Origin: Confluentibacter sediminis
GTDB taxonomy: Bacteria; Bacteroidota; Bacteroidia; Flavobacteriales; Flavobacteriaceae
Length of the DNA: 64,000 nt
Direction: 5' to 3'
Assembly (NCBI RefSeq): GCF_003258355.1
Contig: NZ_QKPO01000011.1
Coordinates: forward strand, 155,375 to 219,374
The stretch's first letter is position 1; each line of letters opens with the position of its first letter. Both the position numbers and the translations under genes were made by a program. Below are positions 44,245 to 53,290 of the stretch, one piece after another. The notes beneath the pieces are model-generated. The model saw only the letters and a program-made list of their open reading frames with translations, was not told where the DNA came from and did no database searches.

Positions 44245-45984
44245 TTAATTTATTAAAATATTTTCTTGTGGATATTGATAAAATTTTTGTTCTACTTCAC
44301 CAAGCATACCAAATAGTAAGTTAAGCATACCAATTCTGCCTAAAAACATAACAATTATAATAACAATTTTACTAGAATAGCACAATGTAGGTGTTACATT
44401 TAAACTTAAGCCAACGGTACTGTATGCCGAGAAACATTCAAAAGCTATTTCTAGTAGGTTTTTTTCAGGTTCGAAAAACAGTAATAAAGTAATGGCTATA
44501 CCAATAACAATTAACGAAATGCAGATAATGGCAAACGCCCTGTTTACAGTGCTACTTGAAATCTCCCTAGTGTTAATCTCTATTCTTTTTCTTCCTCGGG
44601 CTGTTGCAAAAATATTTAAAATAGCTATAGCAAAGGTACTTGTCTTTATTCCACCACCAGTTGATGCAGGAGATGCTCCAATCCACATCAATAAAATGAC
44701 AAAAAGTAAAGAAGGTGTAGCTACTTGTGTATAATCTATGGTGTTAAAACCTGCGGTTCTTGGTGTTACCGATGAAAACATAGCAGCTGTAATTCTTCCA
44801 AATGTAGAGGTGTGTTCTTTTAGCGAATAATTAGATTCAGCAAAGTAGAAAAACACAAATCCAATAACAAGCAGAATACTTGTGGTCACTAAGATTAATT
44901 TAGAGTTTAGGGTAATAACCCTAACCGATTGCAATTTTTTCTTTTTGTGAAATAGGTTAACAAAGAAATTTTTAAAATAAGCTACAATATTAAATACTAT
45001 GTTATAGCCTAAGCCGCCAAAAATAATAAGCACCATAATGACCCATTGCAACGAGTAATCAAAGCGAAGGCCTGGATCGTAAAAACTTGTTGATGAGGTT
45101 GAGAAACCGGCATTACAAAATGCAGAAATGGAGTGAAAAATAGAGAAAAATAGTTTGTTCTCAACAGATGTAACCTCATCAATTGAGGTATATATAAGAA
45201 TGGCTCCAATAATTTCTAAACCAAAAGTAAACAAAACAATTTTTACTGCCATCTTAAAAACGTCTTGCAGGTTTTCAGAAGCAGTAAAATCTTTTACATA
45301 CATGCCTTCACGGAAGGATGAGCTTTCTTTAAAAAAATAAGCAAAAAAGGACGTAAAGGTTAAAATGCCTAAACCACCAATTTGTATTAAAACCATAATA
45401 ACGGTTTGTCCTAATTGAGTGAAGTCGTTTGCAGTATCTAAAACGGCTAATCCTGTTACGCAAATAGCACTTGTGGATGTAAAAAGGGCATCAATAAATG
45501 AAATGCCATTTGTTGTTACTCGAGGAAGCATTAAAAAAAAAGCTCCAATAAGCGAAAAAATACCAAAGCTACCAATAAACAAAATGGCAGGGTTAAAGTA
45601 AATTTTATAAATATATTTTATTAAAAATGAAAGTCTTATAAGTAAATAAAAGAAGAGTCCAATCTCAAATACAACTTTAGTTTTTAAAGTATGCTGAACT
45701 ATGGAATAATCATTGTTGTAAAATATAAATGAAGTAGCGGCAATTAAAGTTATTAGTAAAATAGTAATATTCAATCTTACAGATTTCTTAGAACTTTTAT
45801 CTTTAAATTGATAGCTTTTCATCACGTTAAAAGCTATTAATATAATTACAATAGCAAAAAAGCCAACTAGTTTATACGGTTTATAATCATCATTAATAGT
45901 GAAACCAAAATCAAAGATTAAGAAGAATAAAATAAAGACATCTATAAAACGATATAGATTTATAAAGGTTTTGTTGTTTTTCAT
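44245..45984 (-). CDS. Potassium transporter membrane subunit (TrkH/KtrB)
   Basis: This 579-residue protein has extra N-terminal hydrophobic helices (about 1-140) before the TrkH core. The core has the pore loops of the family, with ALFTSTSAICVTGLAVLD near residue 170 (first selectivity filter), FCNAGFSTSS, ASPASTGGGIKTSTFAI and STVGLSLNVTP. It imports potassium together with the next gene product. It follows hemA by about 85 nt. Confidence 0.92.
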   Translation of the reverse strand: MKNNKTFINLYRFIDVFILFFLIFDFGFTINDDYKPYKLVGFFAIVIILIAFNVMKSYQFKDKSSKKSVRLNITILLITLIAATSFIFYNNDYSIVQHTLKTKVVFEIGLFFYLLIRLSFLIKYIYKIYFNPAILFIGSFGIFSLIGAFFLMLPRVTTNGISFIDALFTSTSAICVTGLAVLDTANDFTQLGQTVIMVLIQIGGLGILTFTSFFAYFFKESSSFREGMYVKDFTASENLQDVFKMAVKIVLFTFGLEIIGAILIYTSIDEVTSVENKLFFSIFHSISAFCNAGFSTSSTSFYDPGLRFDYSLQWVIMVLIIFGGLGYNIVFNIVAYFKNFFVNLFHKKKKLQSVRVITLNSKLILVTTSILLVIGFVFFYFAESNYSLKEHTSTFGRITAAMFSSVTPRTAGFNTIDYTQVATPSLLFVILLMWIGASPASTGGGIKTSTFAIAILNIFATARGRKRIEINTREISSSTVNRAFAIICISLIVIGIAITLLLFFEPEKNLLEIAFECFSAYSTVGLSLNVTPTLCYSSKIVIIIVMFLGRIGMLNLLFGMLGEVEQKFYQYPQENILIN

Positions 45985-46028
45985 TTTATCTTAAAACTTT
46001 AAGTTTTTTTACTTTGTTCTTTGGAGTT

Positions 46029-46058
46029 AAAATCTAATCATAAGAATAAAGTAACAAA
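46029..46058 (-). promoter_or_regulatory. Candidate promoter before the potassium genes
   Basis: The minus strand reads TTTG (46058-46055), an 18-nt spacer and TAGATTTT (46036-46029), one base off TAnnTTTG, about 45 nt before the transporter ATG. The potassium genes may be transcribed apart from hemA. Confidence 0.4.
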
Positions 46059-46068
46059 TGTAAAAGTT

Positions 46069-47331
46069 TTAAACATTTGTTGGGGTTTCTTCTAGCTGAA
46101 ATACTTTTTTAATAAGCTCTAAGCTTTCTTCCGTAGACATATTATCGTTTTTTAAATGAGATGCAAAATGATTAGTGATTTTTTGAATGATATTATTGCT
46201 AATCAGTTCAGCCTGCACTTCATTAAAATCTGAAAGTTTTTTGCGTTGGGTATCTAACTCAGAAGAAGCAAAATCAAGTAATTTATGTTTTAAAGCTTTT
46301 ATGGTTGGGGCAAACTTTCTAGTTTCTAACCAATCATTAAACTCAATATTTACCTCTTCAATAATGGCTTCAGCCAAAGGAATATGGGTTTTTCTTCTTT
46401 CTAAGGTTTCATCGGTAATTTGAGAAAGATGGTCTAAATGAACGAGCTTAACATTCCCTAAATCTTCAACATTTTCGTCCACATTTTTAGGGATGGACAA
46501 ATCTAAAATTAAAAGTGGTCTTTTTGTTTGTATAACCTGTTTATCTATAGTTGGGTGTTGGGCGCCAGTTGCTACAATTAATATATCTGAGCTATTGATT
46601 TCTTCTTGTAAATTAGCATAATCTTTAACTATTAAATTGAACTTTCCAGCAATTTGTTCGGCTTTGTTTTTTGTTCTATTTATTAAAGTAATATGTTCGT
46701 TTTTAGTGTGCTTTATTAAGTTTTCACAAGTGTTTCTTCCTATTTTTCCAGTGCCAAAAAGTAAAATATTTTTATTTTTAATATCTTCAACTGTGTTGAA
46801 AATATATTGAACCGAAGCAAATGACACGGATGTTGCGCCAGACGATAATTCGGTTTCGTTTTTAATGCGTTTACTTGCCTGAATGACAGCATTAACAAGG
46901 CGTTCAATAAAGGGATTTAATAATTCGTTTTTTCTTGAGAGTTTCGCACTTAGTTTTAATTGGCTAATAATTTCAAAATCACCTAAAATCTGACTATCTA
47001 ATCCAGAGCCAACTCGAAACATATGAGATATAGCTTCTTTGTTTTTATAAATATATGCTACTCCTTGAAATTCTTCAACCGTACCATTGGTATTATCGCA
47101 AAGCAATTTTATAAGTTGATAGGGGTGTTGTGCAAACCCATAAATCTCGGTTCTATTACAAGTGGAAGTCACTATTAAACTTTCAATGTTTTCAGCTTTA
47201 GCTTGATCAAGCAGTGCTTTTTTTGAATCTTCATTCAAACTAAAGCGGCCTCTTATGTCAGCATCGGCTTTTTTATAGCTCAAACCAATGGCATAAAAGT
47301 AATTACTTCTAGATATGTTGTATTTTTGCAT
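46069..47331 (-). CDS. hemA: Glutamyl-tRNA reductase
   Basis: This 420-residue enzyme reduces glutamyl-tRNA to glutamate-1-semialdehyde, the first committed and usually regulated step of tetrapyrrole synthesis. The catalytic cysteine is in TSTCNRTEIYG near residue 58, followed by the NADPH fold LLFGTGKIGRNTCENL near 190. It opens the minus-strand heme run and is divergent from an AraC-type regulator. The partner hemL is not in the window. Confidence 0.96.
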   Translation of the reverse strand: MQKYNISRSNYFYAIGLSYKKADADIRGRFSLNEDSKKALLDQAKAENIESLIVTSTCNRTEIYGFAQHPYQLIKLLCDNTNGTVEEFQGVAYIYKNKEAISHMFRVGSGLDSQILGDFEIISQLKLSAKLSRKNELLNPFIERLVNAVIQASKRIKNETELSSGATSVSFASVQYIFNTVEDIKNKNILLFGTGKIGRNTCENLIKHTKNEHITLINRTKNKAEQIAGKFNLIVKDYANLQEEINSSDILIVATGAQHPTIDKQVIQTKRPLLILDLSIPKNVDENVEDLGNVKLVHLDHLSQITDETLERRKTHIPLAEAIIEEVNIEFNDWLETRKFAPTIKALKHKLLDFASSELDTQRKKLSDFNEVQAELISNNIIQKITNHFASHLKNDNMSTEESLELIKKVFQLEETPTNV

Positions 47332-47354
47332 GCTCTCCCTGAAAATTGCGAGAA

Positions 47355-47362
47355 CAAATGTA
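47355..47362 (-). promoter_or_regulatory. -7 element TACATTTG before hemA
   Basis: The minus strand reads TACATTTG, a full TAnnTTTG match, 23 nt before the hemA ATG. The large palindrome at 47433-47468 lies about 70 nt upstream of it. Confidence 0.5.
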
Positions 47363-47432
47363 TGCTGATGGGAAGATAAAAAATAACGCTCAAAGAACTT
47401 TTAGTATCGTTTCTGGTTTTTTAATCGCTTTT

Positions 47433-47468
47433 TATGCTAAAATATGATAATTATCATATTTTAGCATA
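47433..47468. promoter_or_regulatory. Perfect 36-bp palindrome between hemA and araC-type gene
   Basis: The half-site TATGCTAAAATATGATAA (47433-47450) is followed directly by its exact reverse complement (47451-47468), with no spacer. It lies 102 nt from the hemA start and 46 nt from the regulator start. A perfect palindrome of this length in a divergent intergenic region suggests a protein binding site. The central TGATAATTATCA recalls part of a Fur box but is too short to be one. It could also act as a bidirectional terminator or cruciform. Confidence 0.55.
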
Positions 47469-47514
47469 TATTTAAATAGCTTTAAGCAATGTAATTTATA
47501 ACGAATCTAAATAA

Positions 47515-48420
47515 ATGGTTGTGATTAGTGATAAAAATCAAATAGAAAATGTCGCTCAAAGTACTTTTGAAGAAACAAAAGTCGATGTTGGTTTTTTTGT
47601 TTTTACCTATAAAAATGACAAAAGTGCTTTTCAAAGTATTGTTAAAGAGGTACATAATGATTTTATTCAATTTCATTTTTGTATTAAGGGATCTGCTAAA
47701 TTTATATTTAATGAAGGAAGGTATGCTTTAAATATTCTAGAAGAAAATTCATTGCTATTATATAATCCGCAAAGAGAGCTACCAATTAATCTGGAAATAC
47801 ATCCAAATTCTTGGATGGTCACTATTCTTATATCCATAAAGAAATTTCATGGGTTGTTTTCTCAAGAAGCCGATTATATTTCATTTTTAAGTGAAGATAA
47901 CAAAGACAAAAAATATTATAAAGATGGGGTAATATCACCATCTATGGCCATTGTTTTAAATCAGGTTATAAGTTATAACCTCAATAAATCTATTAAAAGC
48001 CTGTATTTTAAAGGAAAGGCTTATGAACTTTTAAGTTTATATTTTAATAGAAGTGAAGATGCTAATATTGAACAATGTCCGTTTTTAGTAGACGAAACCA
48101 ATGTGATTAAAATAAGAAAAGCTAAAGAAATTATAATATCACGTATGTCAGAACCACCAAGTTTGCAAGAGCTTGCAGATGAGATTGGTTTAAACCTAAA
48201 AAAGTTAAAAGAAGGCTTTAAACAAATTTATGGCGATTCCGTTTTTAGTTTTTTATTTGATTATAAAATGGAAGTCGCCAGGAAATTATTAGAATCTGGG
48301 GAAAATAATGTTAACGAAGTGGGGCTTAAAGTTGGTTACAGTACGGCAAGTCATTTTATTGCAGCATTTAAAAAGAAATATGGCACCACACCTAAAAAAT
48401 ATCTTATGTCTTTAAATTAA
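47515..48420 (+). CDS. AraC-family regulator, PchR-like
   Basis: This 301-residue transcription factor has an N-terminal ligand-binding part (about 1-200) and a C-terminal AraC DNA-binding domain with two helix-turn-helix units (about 205-300: LQELADEIGLNLKKLKEGFK, then VGLKVGYSTASHFIAAFKKK). The second part is like PchR, which responds to iron siderophores. Its place between hemA and hemH suggests control of heme or iron genes, but the effector is not shown. The start ATG follows directly on a 46-nt leader after the palindrome. Confidence 0.88.
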   Translation: MVVISDKNQIENVAQSTFEETKVDVGFFVFTYKNDKSAFQSIVKEVHNDFIQFHFCIKGSAKFIFNEGRYALNILEENSLLLYNPQRELPINLEIHPNSWMVTILISIKKFHGLFSQEADYISFLSEDNKDKKYYKDGVISPSMAIVLNQVISYNLNKSIKSLYFKGKAYELLSLYFNRSEDANIEQCPFLVDETNVIKIRKAKEIIISRMSEPPSLQELADEIGLNLKKLKEGFKQIYGDSVFSFLFDYKMEVARKLLESGENNVNEVGLKVGYSTASHFIAAFKKKYGTTPKKYLMSLN

Positions 48421-48456
48421 GCTAAAAAGAATTACAATCTTAAAACAAATAAACAA

Positions 48457-48624
48457 ATGACATTTTTAACTCCAGAAATAGAAGCGTTATCTAAAAATAT
48501 GATTACTAAATCTTTAATACGACCCACTATTTCCTGTGGCATTTTTCAAGATTTGGATATTGATGATGAAAAGACCACATTATATTGCCAACAAAAATTA
48601 GAAAATAACAAAGGATTAATTTAG
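48457..48624 (+). CDS. Possible small protein (55 residues)
   Basis: An ORF starting MTFLTPEIEALSKNMITKSL ends with KLENNKGLI and has two cysteines (ISCGIF and LYCQQ). It lies 36 nt after the AraC-type gene and 27 nt before hemH, in the same direction, so it is likely co-transcribed. It is read directly from the sequence. I recognise no family. A short soluble protein in a heme locus could be regulatory or a heme/metal binder, but nothing shows this. Confidence 0.45.
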   Translation: MTFLTPEIEALSKNMITKSLIRPTISCGIFQDLDIDDEKTTLYCQQKLENNKGLI

Positions 48625-48651
48625 TATTGTTAGATACTTATAAAATTGCAA

Positions 48652-49677
48652 ATGAAAAAAGGCGTACTTCTTGTAAATCTTGGGTCTCCAGATAGTCCAG
48701 AACCTAAAGATGTAAAAAAATATTTAGGGGAATTTTTAATGGACGAGCGGGTTATTGATGTGCCACTTTGGGCTAGAACACTACTTGTTAAAGGTATCAT
48801 TTTAAAAACCCGACCAAAAGCGTCGGCAGCTGCCTATAAAAAAATATGGTGGAAAGAAGGATCACCATTAATTGTGCTTTCAGAAAGACTTCAGAACAAA
48901 ATAAAAAAGGAAGTTGAAATTCCTGTCGCATTAGCCATGCGTTATGGAAGTATGACGATTAAGAAAGGTCTTCAAGAATTGGTAGATAAAGGTGTTGACG
49001 AGGTATTATTATTTCCACTATATCCGCAATTTGCTATGGCAACTACCGAAACTATTTTGGTTTTAGCTGAAGAGATAAGAAAAGAACACTTTCCAAATTT
49101 AAAAATAGAATCTGTACCAGCGTTTTACAACAAACCAGATTATATTGAAGTGCTTTCCAGCTCTATAAAAAGGCATTTGCAGGGTAAAAATTATGAACAT
49201 ATATTATTTTCGTATCATGGAGTTCCAGAACGCCATATTAGAAAAAGCGATGTCACTAAATCACATTGTAAAATAAATGGCAGTTGTTGTGTAACACCTA
49301 GTAAAGCACATGAATTTTGCTATAGACATCAGTGTTTAGAAGTGACACGACTAGTTGCTGAAAAACTTCAACTTACTGAAGAAAGTTATTCAACCTCTTT
49401 CCAATCCAGATTAGGTTTCGATCCATGGTTACAACCATATACAGATAGAACTATTGAGCGTTTAGCTAAAAATGGGATTAAAAATATGGCCATTGTAACA
49501 CCGGCATTTGTGAGCGATTGTCTTGAAACCTTAGAAGAAATAGCCATGGAAGGTGAAGAAATTTTTCATGAAATGGGAGGAAAACAATTTTCAACCGTTC
49601 CTTGCTTAAATGATGACATAGAATGGGTAACTTTGCTTTCTAAATGGATTACTGATTGGACAGTATCTAAAATGTAA
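48652..49677 (+). CDS. hemH: Ferrochelatase
   Basis: This 341-residue enzyme inserts ferrous iron into porphyrin. I use the ATG at 48652 (MKKGVLLVNLGSPDSPEP). The TTG two codons earlier is not needed. The active-site histidine is in SYHGVPERHI near residue 185. Next to it is a cysteine-rich insert, SHCKINGSCC and FCYRHQC (about 203-229), which may hold a 2Fe-2S cluster as in some bacterial ferrochelatases. FQSRLGFDPWLQPYTD near 245 is conserved. The MATE gene follows after 8 nt. Confidence 0.95.
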   Translation: MKKGVLLVNLGSPDSPEPKDVKKYLGEFLMDERVIDVPLWARTLLVKGIILKTRPKASAAAYKKIWWKEGSPLIVLSERLQNKIKKEVEIPVALAMRYGSMTIKKGLQELVDKGVDEVLLFPLYPQFAMATTETILVLAEEIRKEHFPNLKIESVPAFYNKPDYIEVLSSSIKRHLQGKNYEHILFSYHGVPERHIRKSDVTKSHCKINGSCCVTPSKAHEFCYRHQCLEVTRLVAEKLQLTEESYSTSFQSRLGFDPWLQPYTDRTIERLAKNGIKNMAIVTPAFVSDCLETLEEIAMEGEEIFHEMGGKQFSTVPCLNDDIEWVTLLSKWITDWTVSKM

Positions 49678-49685
49678 ACTGTATA

Positions 49686-51056
49686 ATGGCAAAAGTAACG
49701 GCTCAAGATTTGGGTACACAGCCTATAAGTAAATTACTTATTAAACAAGCGCTTCCTGCGTCAATAGGCATTCTGGTAATGTCTTTAAACATTTTGGTGG
49801 ATACCATTTTTGTGGGTAATTGGATAGGTTCTATAGCTATTGCGGCTATTAATGTGGTATTGCCCGTTTCTTTTTTTATTGCGGCTTTAGGTATGGCCAT
49901 TGGCATTGGAGGATCGTCCGTTATATCAAGAGCATTAGGCTCGGAAAACAAGAATAAAGCGTTAAAAACATTTGGAAACCAAATTACGCTAACTTTATTA
50001 TTAACTGTAACCATGGGTGTTTTAGGGCTATGGTTTGCAGATTCAATCATTACATCGTTTGGAGGTAAAGGAGCTATTTTTGAACCCGCTAAAATTTACT
50101 ATAAAATAGTTCTTTATGGCGTGCCATTTTTGGCGTTGTGCATGATGGGTAATACGGTTATTAGAGCTGAAGGTAAACCTAAGTTTGCTATGTATGCCAT
50201 GATGATTCCGTCTGTTGGTAATTTACTTTTAGACTATATTTTTATAAATCTTCTAGATTATGGTATGGAAGGTGCTGCTTGGGCAACCAGTATTTCTTAT
50301 GTGCTTTGTTTTATTTATATTTTTTGGTATTTCAGGTCGAAAAATTCTGAACTAAAAATCGGTTTTTCTCATTTCGGATTAAATTTAGGTATTGTAAAAG
50401 AAATAAGTTCGTTGGGCTTTGTAACGCTGGCTAGACAGGCTGTGGTGAGTATTACGTACTTATTTATGAATAATATTTTGTATCACTTAGGAGGTGAAAT
50501 TTCAGTAACAGCTTATGCAATTGTTGGACGCATGCTTATGTTTGCCATGTTTCCTGTTTTAGGAGTTACTCAAGGATTTTTACCTATCGCGGGCTTTAAT
50601 TATGGAGCTCAAAACTATGCAAGGGTAAGAGAATCTATCAACACAGCTATAAAATACGCCTCCATATTAGCGACTATAGTGTTTCTTGTTTTAATGCTTT
50701 TCCCAGATGCTATAACGAGAATGTTTACGACAGATGTGGACGTTCTTCATCAGACACCAAGTGCTATGCGATGGGTATTTGCGGCAACACCCATTATAGC
50801 CATTCAATTAATTGGAGCCGCCTATTTTCAGGCTGTTGGTAAAGCGATTCCTGCCTTACTTTTAACACTGACAAGGCAAGGGTTTTTCTTCATTCCACTT
50901 ATTTTAATTCTTCCAAAGTTTTATGGCGAATTAGGGGTTTGGATATCGTTTCCAATTTCAGATGTGGTTTCAACCTTGGTAACAGCCTATTTTTTGAATA
51001 GAGAAATAGTTAAGACCTTAAAGCCTGACCTTCAGGTTTCAGATTCAATTTCTTGA
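49686..51056 (+). CDS. MATE-family efflux transporter
   Basis: This 456-residue membrane protein has about 12 helices in two similar halves. The first half carries ALPASIGILVMSLNILVDTI and the second FPVLGVTQGFLPIAGFNYGA, as in the multidrug and toxin extrusion family. It would export small molecules using a sodium or proton gradient. It sits between hemH and hemJ, 8 nt and 4 nt apart, so a porphyrin or heme-related substrate is possible but unproven. Confidence 0.88.
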   Translation: MAKVTAQDLGTQPISKLLIKQALPASIGILVMSLNILVDTIFVGNWIGSIAIAAINVVLPVSFFIAALGMAIGIGGSSVISRALGSENKNKALKTFGNQITLTLLLTVTMGVLGLWFADSIITSFGGKGAIFEPAKIYYKIVLYGVPFLALCMMGNTVIRAEGKPKFAMYAMMIPSVGNLLLDYIFINLLDYGMEGAAWATSISYVLCFIYIFWYFRSKNSELKIGFSHFGLNLGIVKEISSLGFVTLARQAVVSITYLFMNNILYHLGGEISVTAYAIVGRMLMFAMFPVLGVTQGFLPIAGFNYGAQNYARVRESINTAIKYASILATIVFLVLMLFPDAITRMFTTDVDVLHQTPSAMRWVFAATPIIAIQLIGAAYFQAVGKAIPALLLTLTRQGFFFIPLILILPKFYGELGVWISFPISDVVSTLVTAYFLNREIVKTLKPDLQVSDSIS

Positions 51057-51060
51057 AACA

Positions 51061-51609
51061 ATGGAATACTATAATTACATAAAATCACTTCATCTTATTT
51101 TTGTAATCACATGGTTTGCGGGATTATTTTACATACCTCGTTTATTTGTCTATCAAATAGAATCATTTTATAAGCCATCGCCCGATAAAGAAATTTTAGG
51201 AAAACAGCTTAAACTTATGAGTAAACGCTTGTGGTACATTATTACATGGCCATCGGCAATTTTAGCTACCATATTTGCTATTTGGTTACTTATTTTACAA
51301 CCTTATTGGTTAGAACAAGGTTGGATGCATGTAAAATTGGGGTTTGTTGTATTGCTTATTTTATATCATTTAAAAACGCATCAGTATTTTAACCAACTTC
51401 AAAATGATGTAGTAAAAAAAACATCAAGTTTTATGCGTATTTGGAATGAAGGTGCTACTTTTATTCTGTTTGCGGTCGTATTTTTAGTGATATTAAAAAG
51501 TGCTCTTAATTGGGTTTTTGGTGTTATTGGGATAGTTGTTTTAGGAATACTTATCATGTTAGGGTTTAAACTTTACAAAAACATTCGAGCTAAAAATCCG
51601 GATGCCTAA
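51061..51609 (+). CDS. hemJ: Protoporphyrinogen oxidase HemJ
   Basis: This 182-residue protein has four to five transmembrane helices (the HemJ/UPF0093 family) and oxidises protoporphyrinogen IX to protoporphyrin IX, the substrate of HemH. The first helix holds the conserved histidine and arginine pair in YIKSLHLIFVITWFAGLFYI with PRLF next. HVKLGFVVLLILYHL follows near residue 95. It lies 4 nt after the MATE gene. Together with hemF and hemH the last three heme steps are covered. Confidence 0.9.
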   Translation: MEYYNYIKSLHLIFVITWFAGLFYIPRLFVYQIESFYKPSPDKEILGKQLKLMSKRLWYIITWPSAILATIFAIWLLILQPYWLEQGWMHVKLGFVVLLILYHLKTHQYFNQLQNDVVKKTSSFMRIWNEGATFILFAVVFLVILKSALNWVFGVIGIVVLGILIMLGFKLYKNIRAKNPDA

Positions 51610-51670
51610 AAATTAAACAGCAAATTTCAAAAACAATAATTTCGAATTTCAATTTTAAATCTATGCTTCA

Positions 51671-51678
51671 TATGTTTG
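51671..51678 (+). promoter_or_regulatory. -7 element TATGTTTG before the histidine kinase
   Basis: TATGTTTG is a full TAnnTTTG match, 37 nt before the ATG at 51716. No clear -33 box is seen. Confidence 0.4.
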
Positions 51679-51715
51679 GTTTGATTATTGCTATATTTAT
51701 GCATTATTGATTCAG

Positions 51716-53173
51716 ATGAAATTAAGAAGATTGTCCTTACGAACGCGTATTTTTATTGTCATGATACTTTTGGTATTATTGTCATCTGTGCTTATTGCAT
51801 TGGTAGGGATTAATCAATACAAAGAAGAGCGTGAAGTTTATCATATAAGTCGCTTAGAACAGAAAGAAGAAAATATTAAAACGCATATTAGTCGTGTTTT
51901 AAACGGAAAACAAAATACTTGGGAAGTTACCACAGAAAACATTCCATACATATTTAATGAAGAGTTAACTAACATTGCAGATATTCATAAACTACAAATT
52001 AATCTGTATGATTTAGAAGGCTCTCTTTTAATTACTTCCAAAGCGAATTTAAAGCACGATATCAAAGATAAATGTATAGATGCTGAAATTTTAAATGCTA
52101 TATTCAATACAGCGACTCATAGTTTTGTAGACAAGCATGTAGAGAACGGACAAACATTTCAATCCTCTTATTCTTATATAACAGATTCCAAATTTAAACC
52201 CATTGCCATTATTAACTTGCCGTATTTGGAGAACGATGATGTTCTTAAGACAGAACTAAATAAGTTTCTAACCCGTTTAGGTTACGCTTATTTGTTTATC
52301 TTAATTATGGCCATTGGTATTGCTTTTTTGCTATCAAAATATATTACAAAATCTTTAAAGACGATAAGCGATAAAATAAATACCATTCGATTGGAAAAAC
52401 GTAATGAACGGATTGTGGTTGAAGAAACCAGTTCTGAAATTTCAACTTTAGTGACTTCATACAACAGTATGATTGATGAGCTTGAAGAAAGTGCTGTAAA
52501 ACTAGCCACCAGTGAGCGTGAGCAGGCATGGAGAGAAATGGCAAAACAAGTAGCTCATGAAATTAAAAATCCGTTGACACCCATGCGTTTAACGGTGCAA
52601 AATTTCCAACGTAAGTTTGATCCTGAAGACCCGAGCATTCATTTAAAAGTTGATGAGTATACCAAAACGTTAATTCAGCAAATAGATACCATGAGTTCCA
52701 TTGCTTCGGCATTTTCAAACTTCGCTAAAATGCCGGCACAGCAAAATGAAACTTTAAATGTGGTGAATATTGTAAAACTAGCTTTAGATATTTTTAATGA
52801 AGATTACATTTTTTTCACTTCAAATAAAGTAGAAATCATTGCTAAATTTGATAGAACGCAACTTATAAGAGTCGTTACAAACTTGGTAAAAAATGCGATT
52901 CAAGCTATTTCAGAAGACAGAAGGCCAAGAATTATTGTCAATGTAAGTGCCGAAGGAGATTATGTTATCATAACGGTTTCAGATAACGGTCTGGGTATTT
53001 CAGAAGACAATAAAGAAAAAATATTTGAGCCTAAATTTACGACCAAAACAAGCGGTATGGGTCTTGGTTTAGCCATGGTTAAAAATATTGTAGAAACCTA
53101 TAACGGCACCATATCTTTTGAAACCGAAAAAGATAAAGGAACCACTTTTATCGTAACCATTCCTAAAATATAA
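51716..53173 (+). CDS. Sensor histidine kinase, NtrY-like
   Basis: I use the ATG at 51716 (485 residues). Two transmembrane helices (about 12-32 and 187-206) flank a periplasmic sensor of about 150 residues. A HAMP linker (about 207-260) is followed by the H-box [15 protein letters not shown] (His near 282), the N-box [10 protein letters not shown], and the ATP-binding G-boxes DNGLGI and [12 protein letters not shown]. No response regulator is next to it. It is an orphan kinase as far as the window shows, and the signal is unknown. Confidence 0.9.
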   Translation: MKLRRLSLRTRIFIVMILLVLLSSVLIALVGINQYKEEREVYHISRLEQKEENIKTHISRVLNGKQNTWEVTTENIPYIFNEELTNIADIHKLQINLYDLEGSLLITSKANLKHDIKDKCIDAEILNAIFNTATHSFVDKHVENGQTFQSSYSYITDSKFKPIAIINLPYLENDDVLKTELNKFLTRLGYAYLFILIMAIGIAFLLSKYITKSLKTISDKINTIRLEKRNERIVVEETSSEISTLVTSYNSMIDELEESAVKLATSEREQAWREMAKQVAHEIKNPLTPMRLTVQNFQRKFDPEDPSIHLKVDEYTKTLIQQIDTMSSIASAFSNFAKMPAQQNETLNVVNIVKLALDIFNEDYIFFTSNKVEIIAKFDRTQLIRVVTNLVKNAIQAISEDRRPRIIVNVSAEGDYVIITVSDNGLGISEDNKEKIFEPKFTTKTSGMGLGLAMVKNIVETYNGTISFETEKDKGTTFIVTIPKI

Positions 53174-53290
53174 TATTGTAAATCTATCTTATTTAAGAAT
53201 TTAGATCAGTCATTTTTTTTAATTTTTATTTACTTACATAAAAATAATTGTAAATTTAAAATCACTAACTAAACCATAAAAGATATAAAA

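Noticed and set aside
47433..47468. Classical Fur box in the hemA palindrome
   Set aside because: Only the central TGATAATTATCA resembles it; the 19-bp box with its proper spacing is not present.
51716..53173. Complete two-component system
   Set aside because: No response regulator gene lies on either side.
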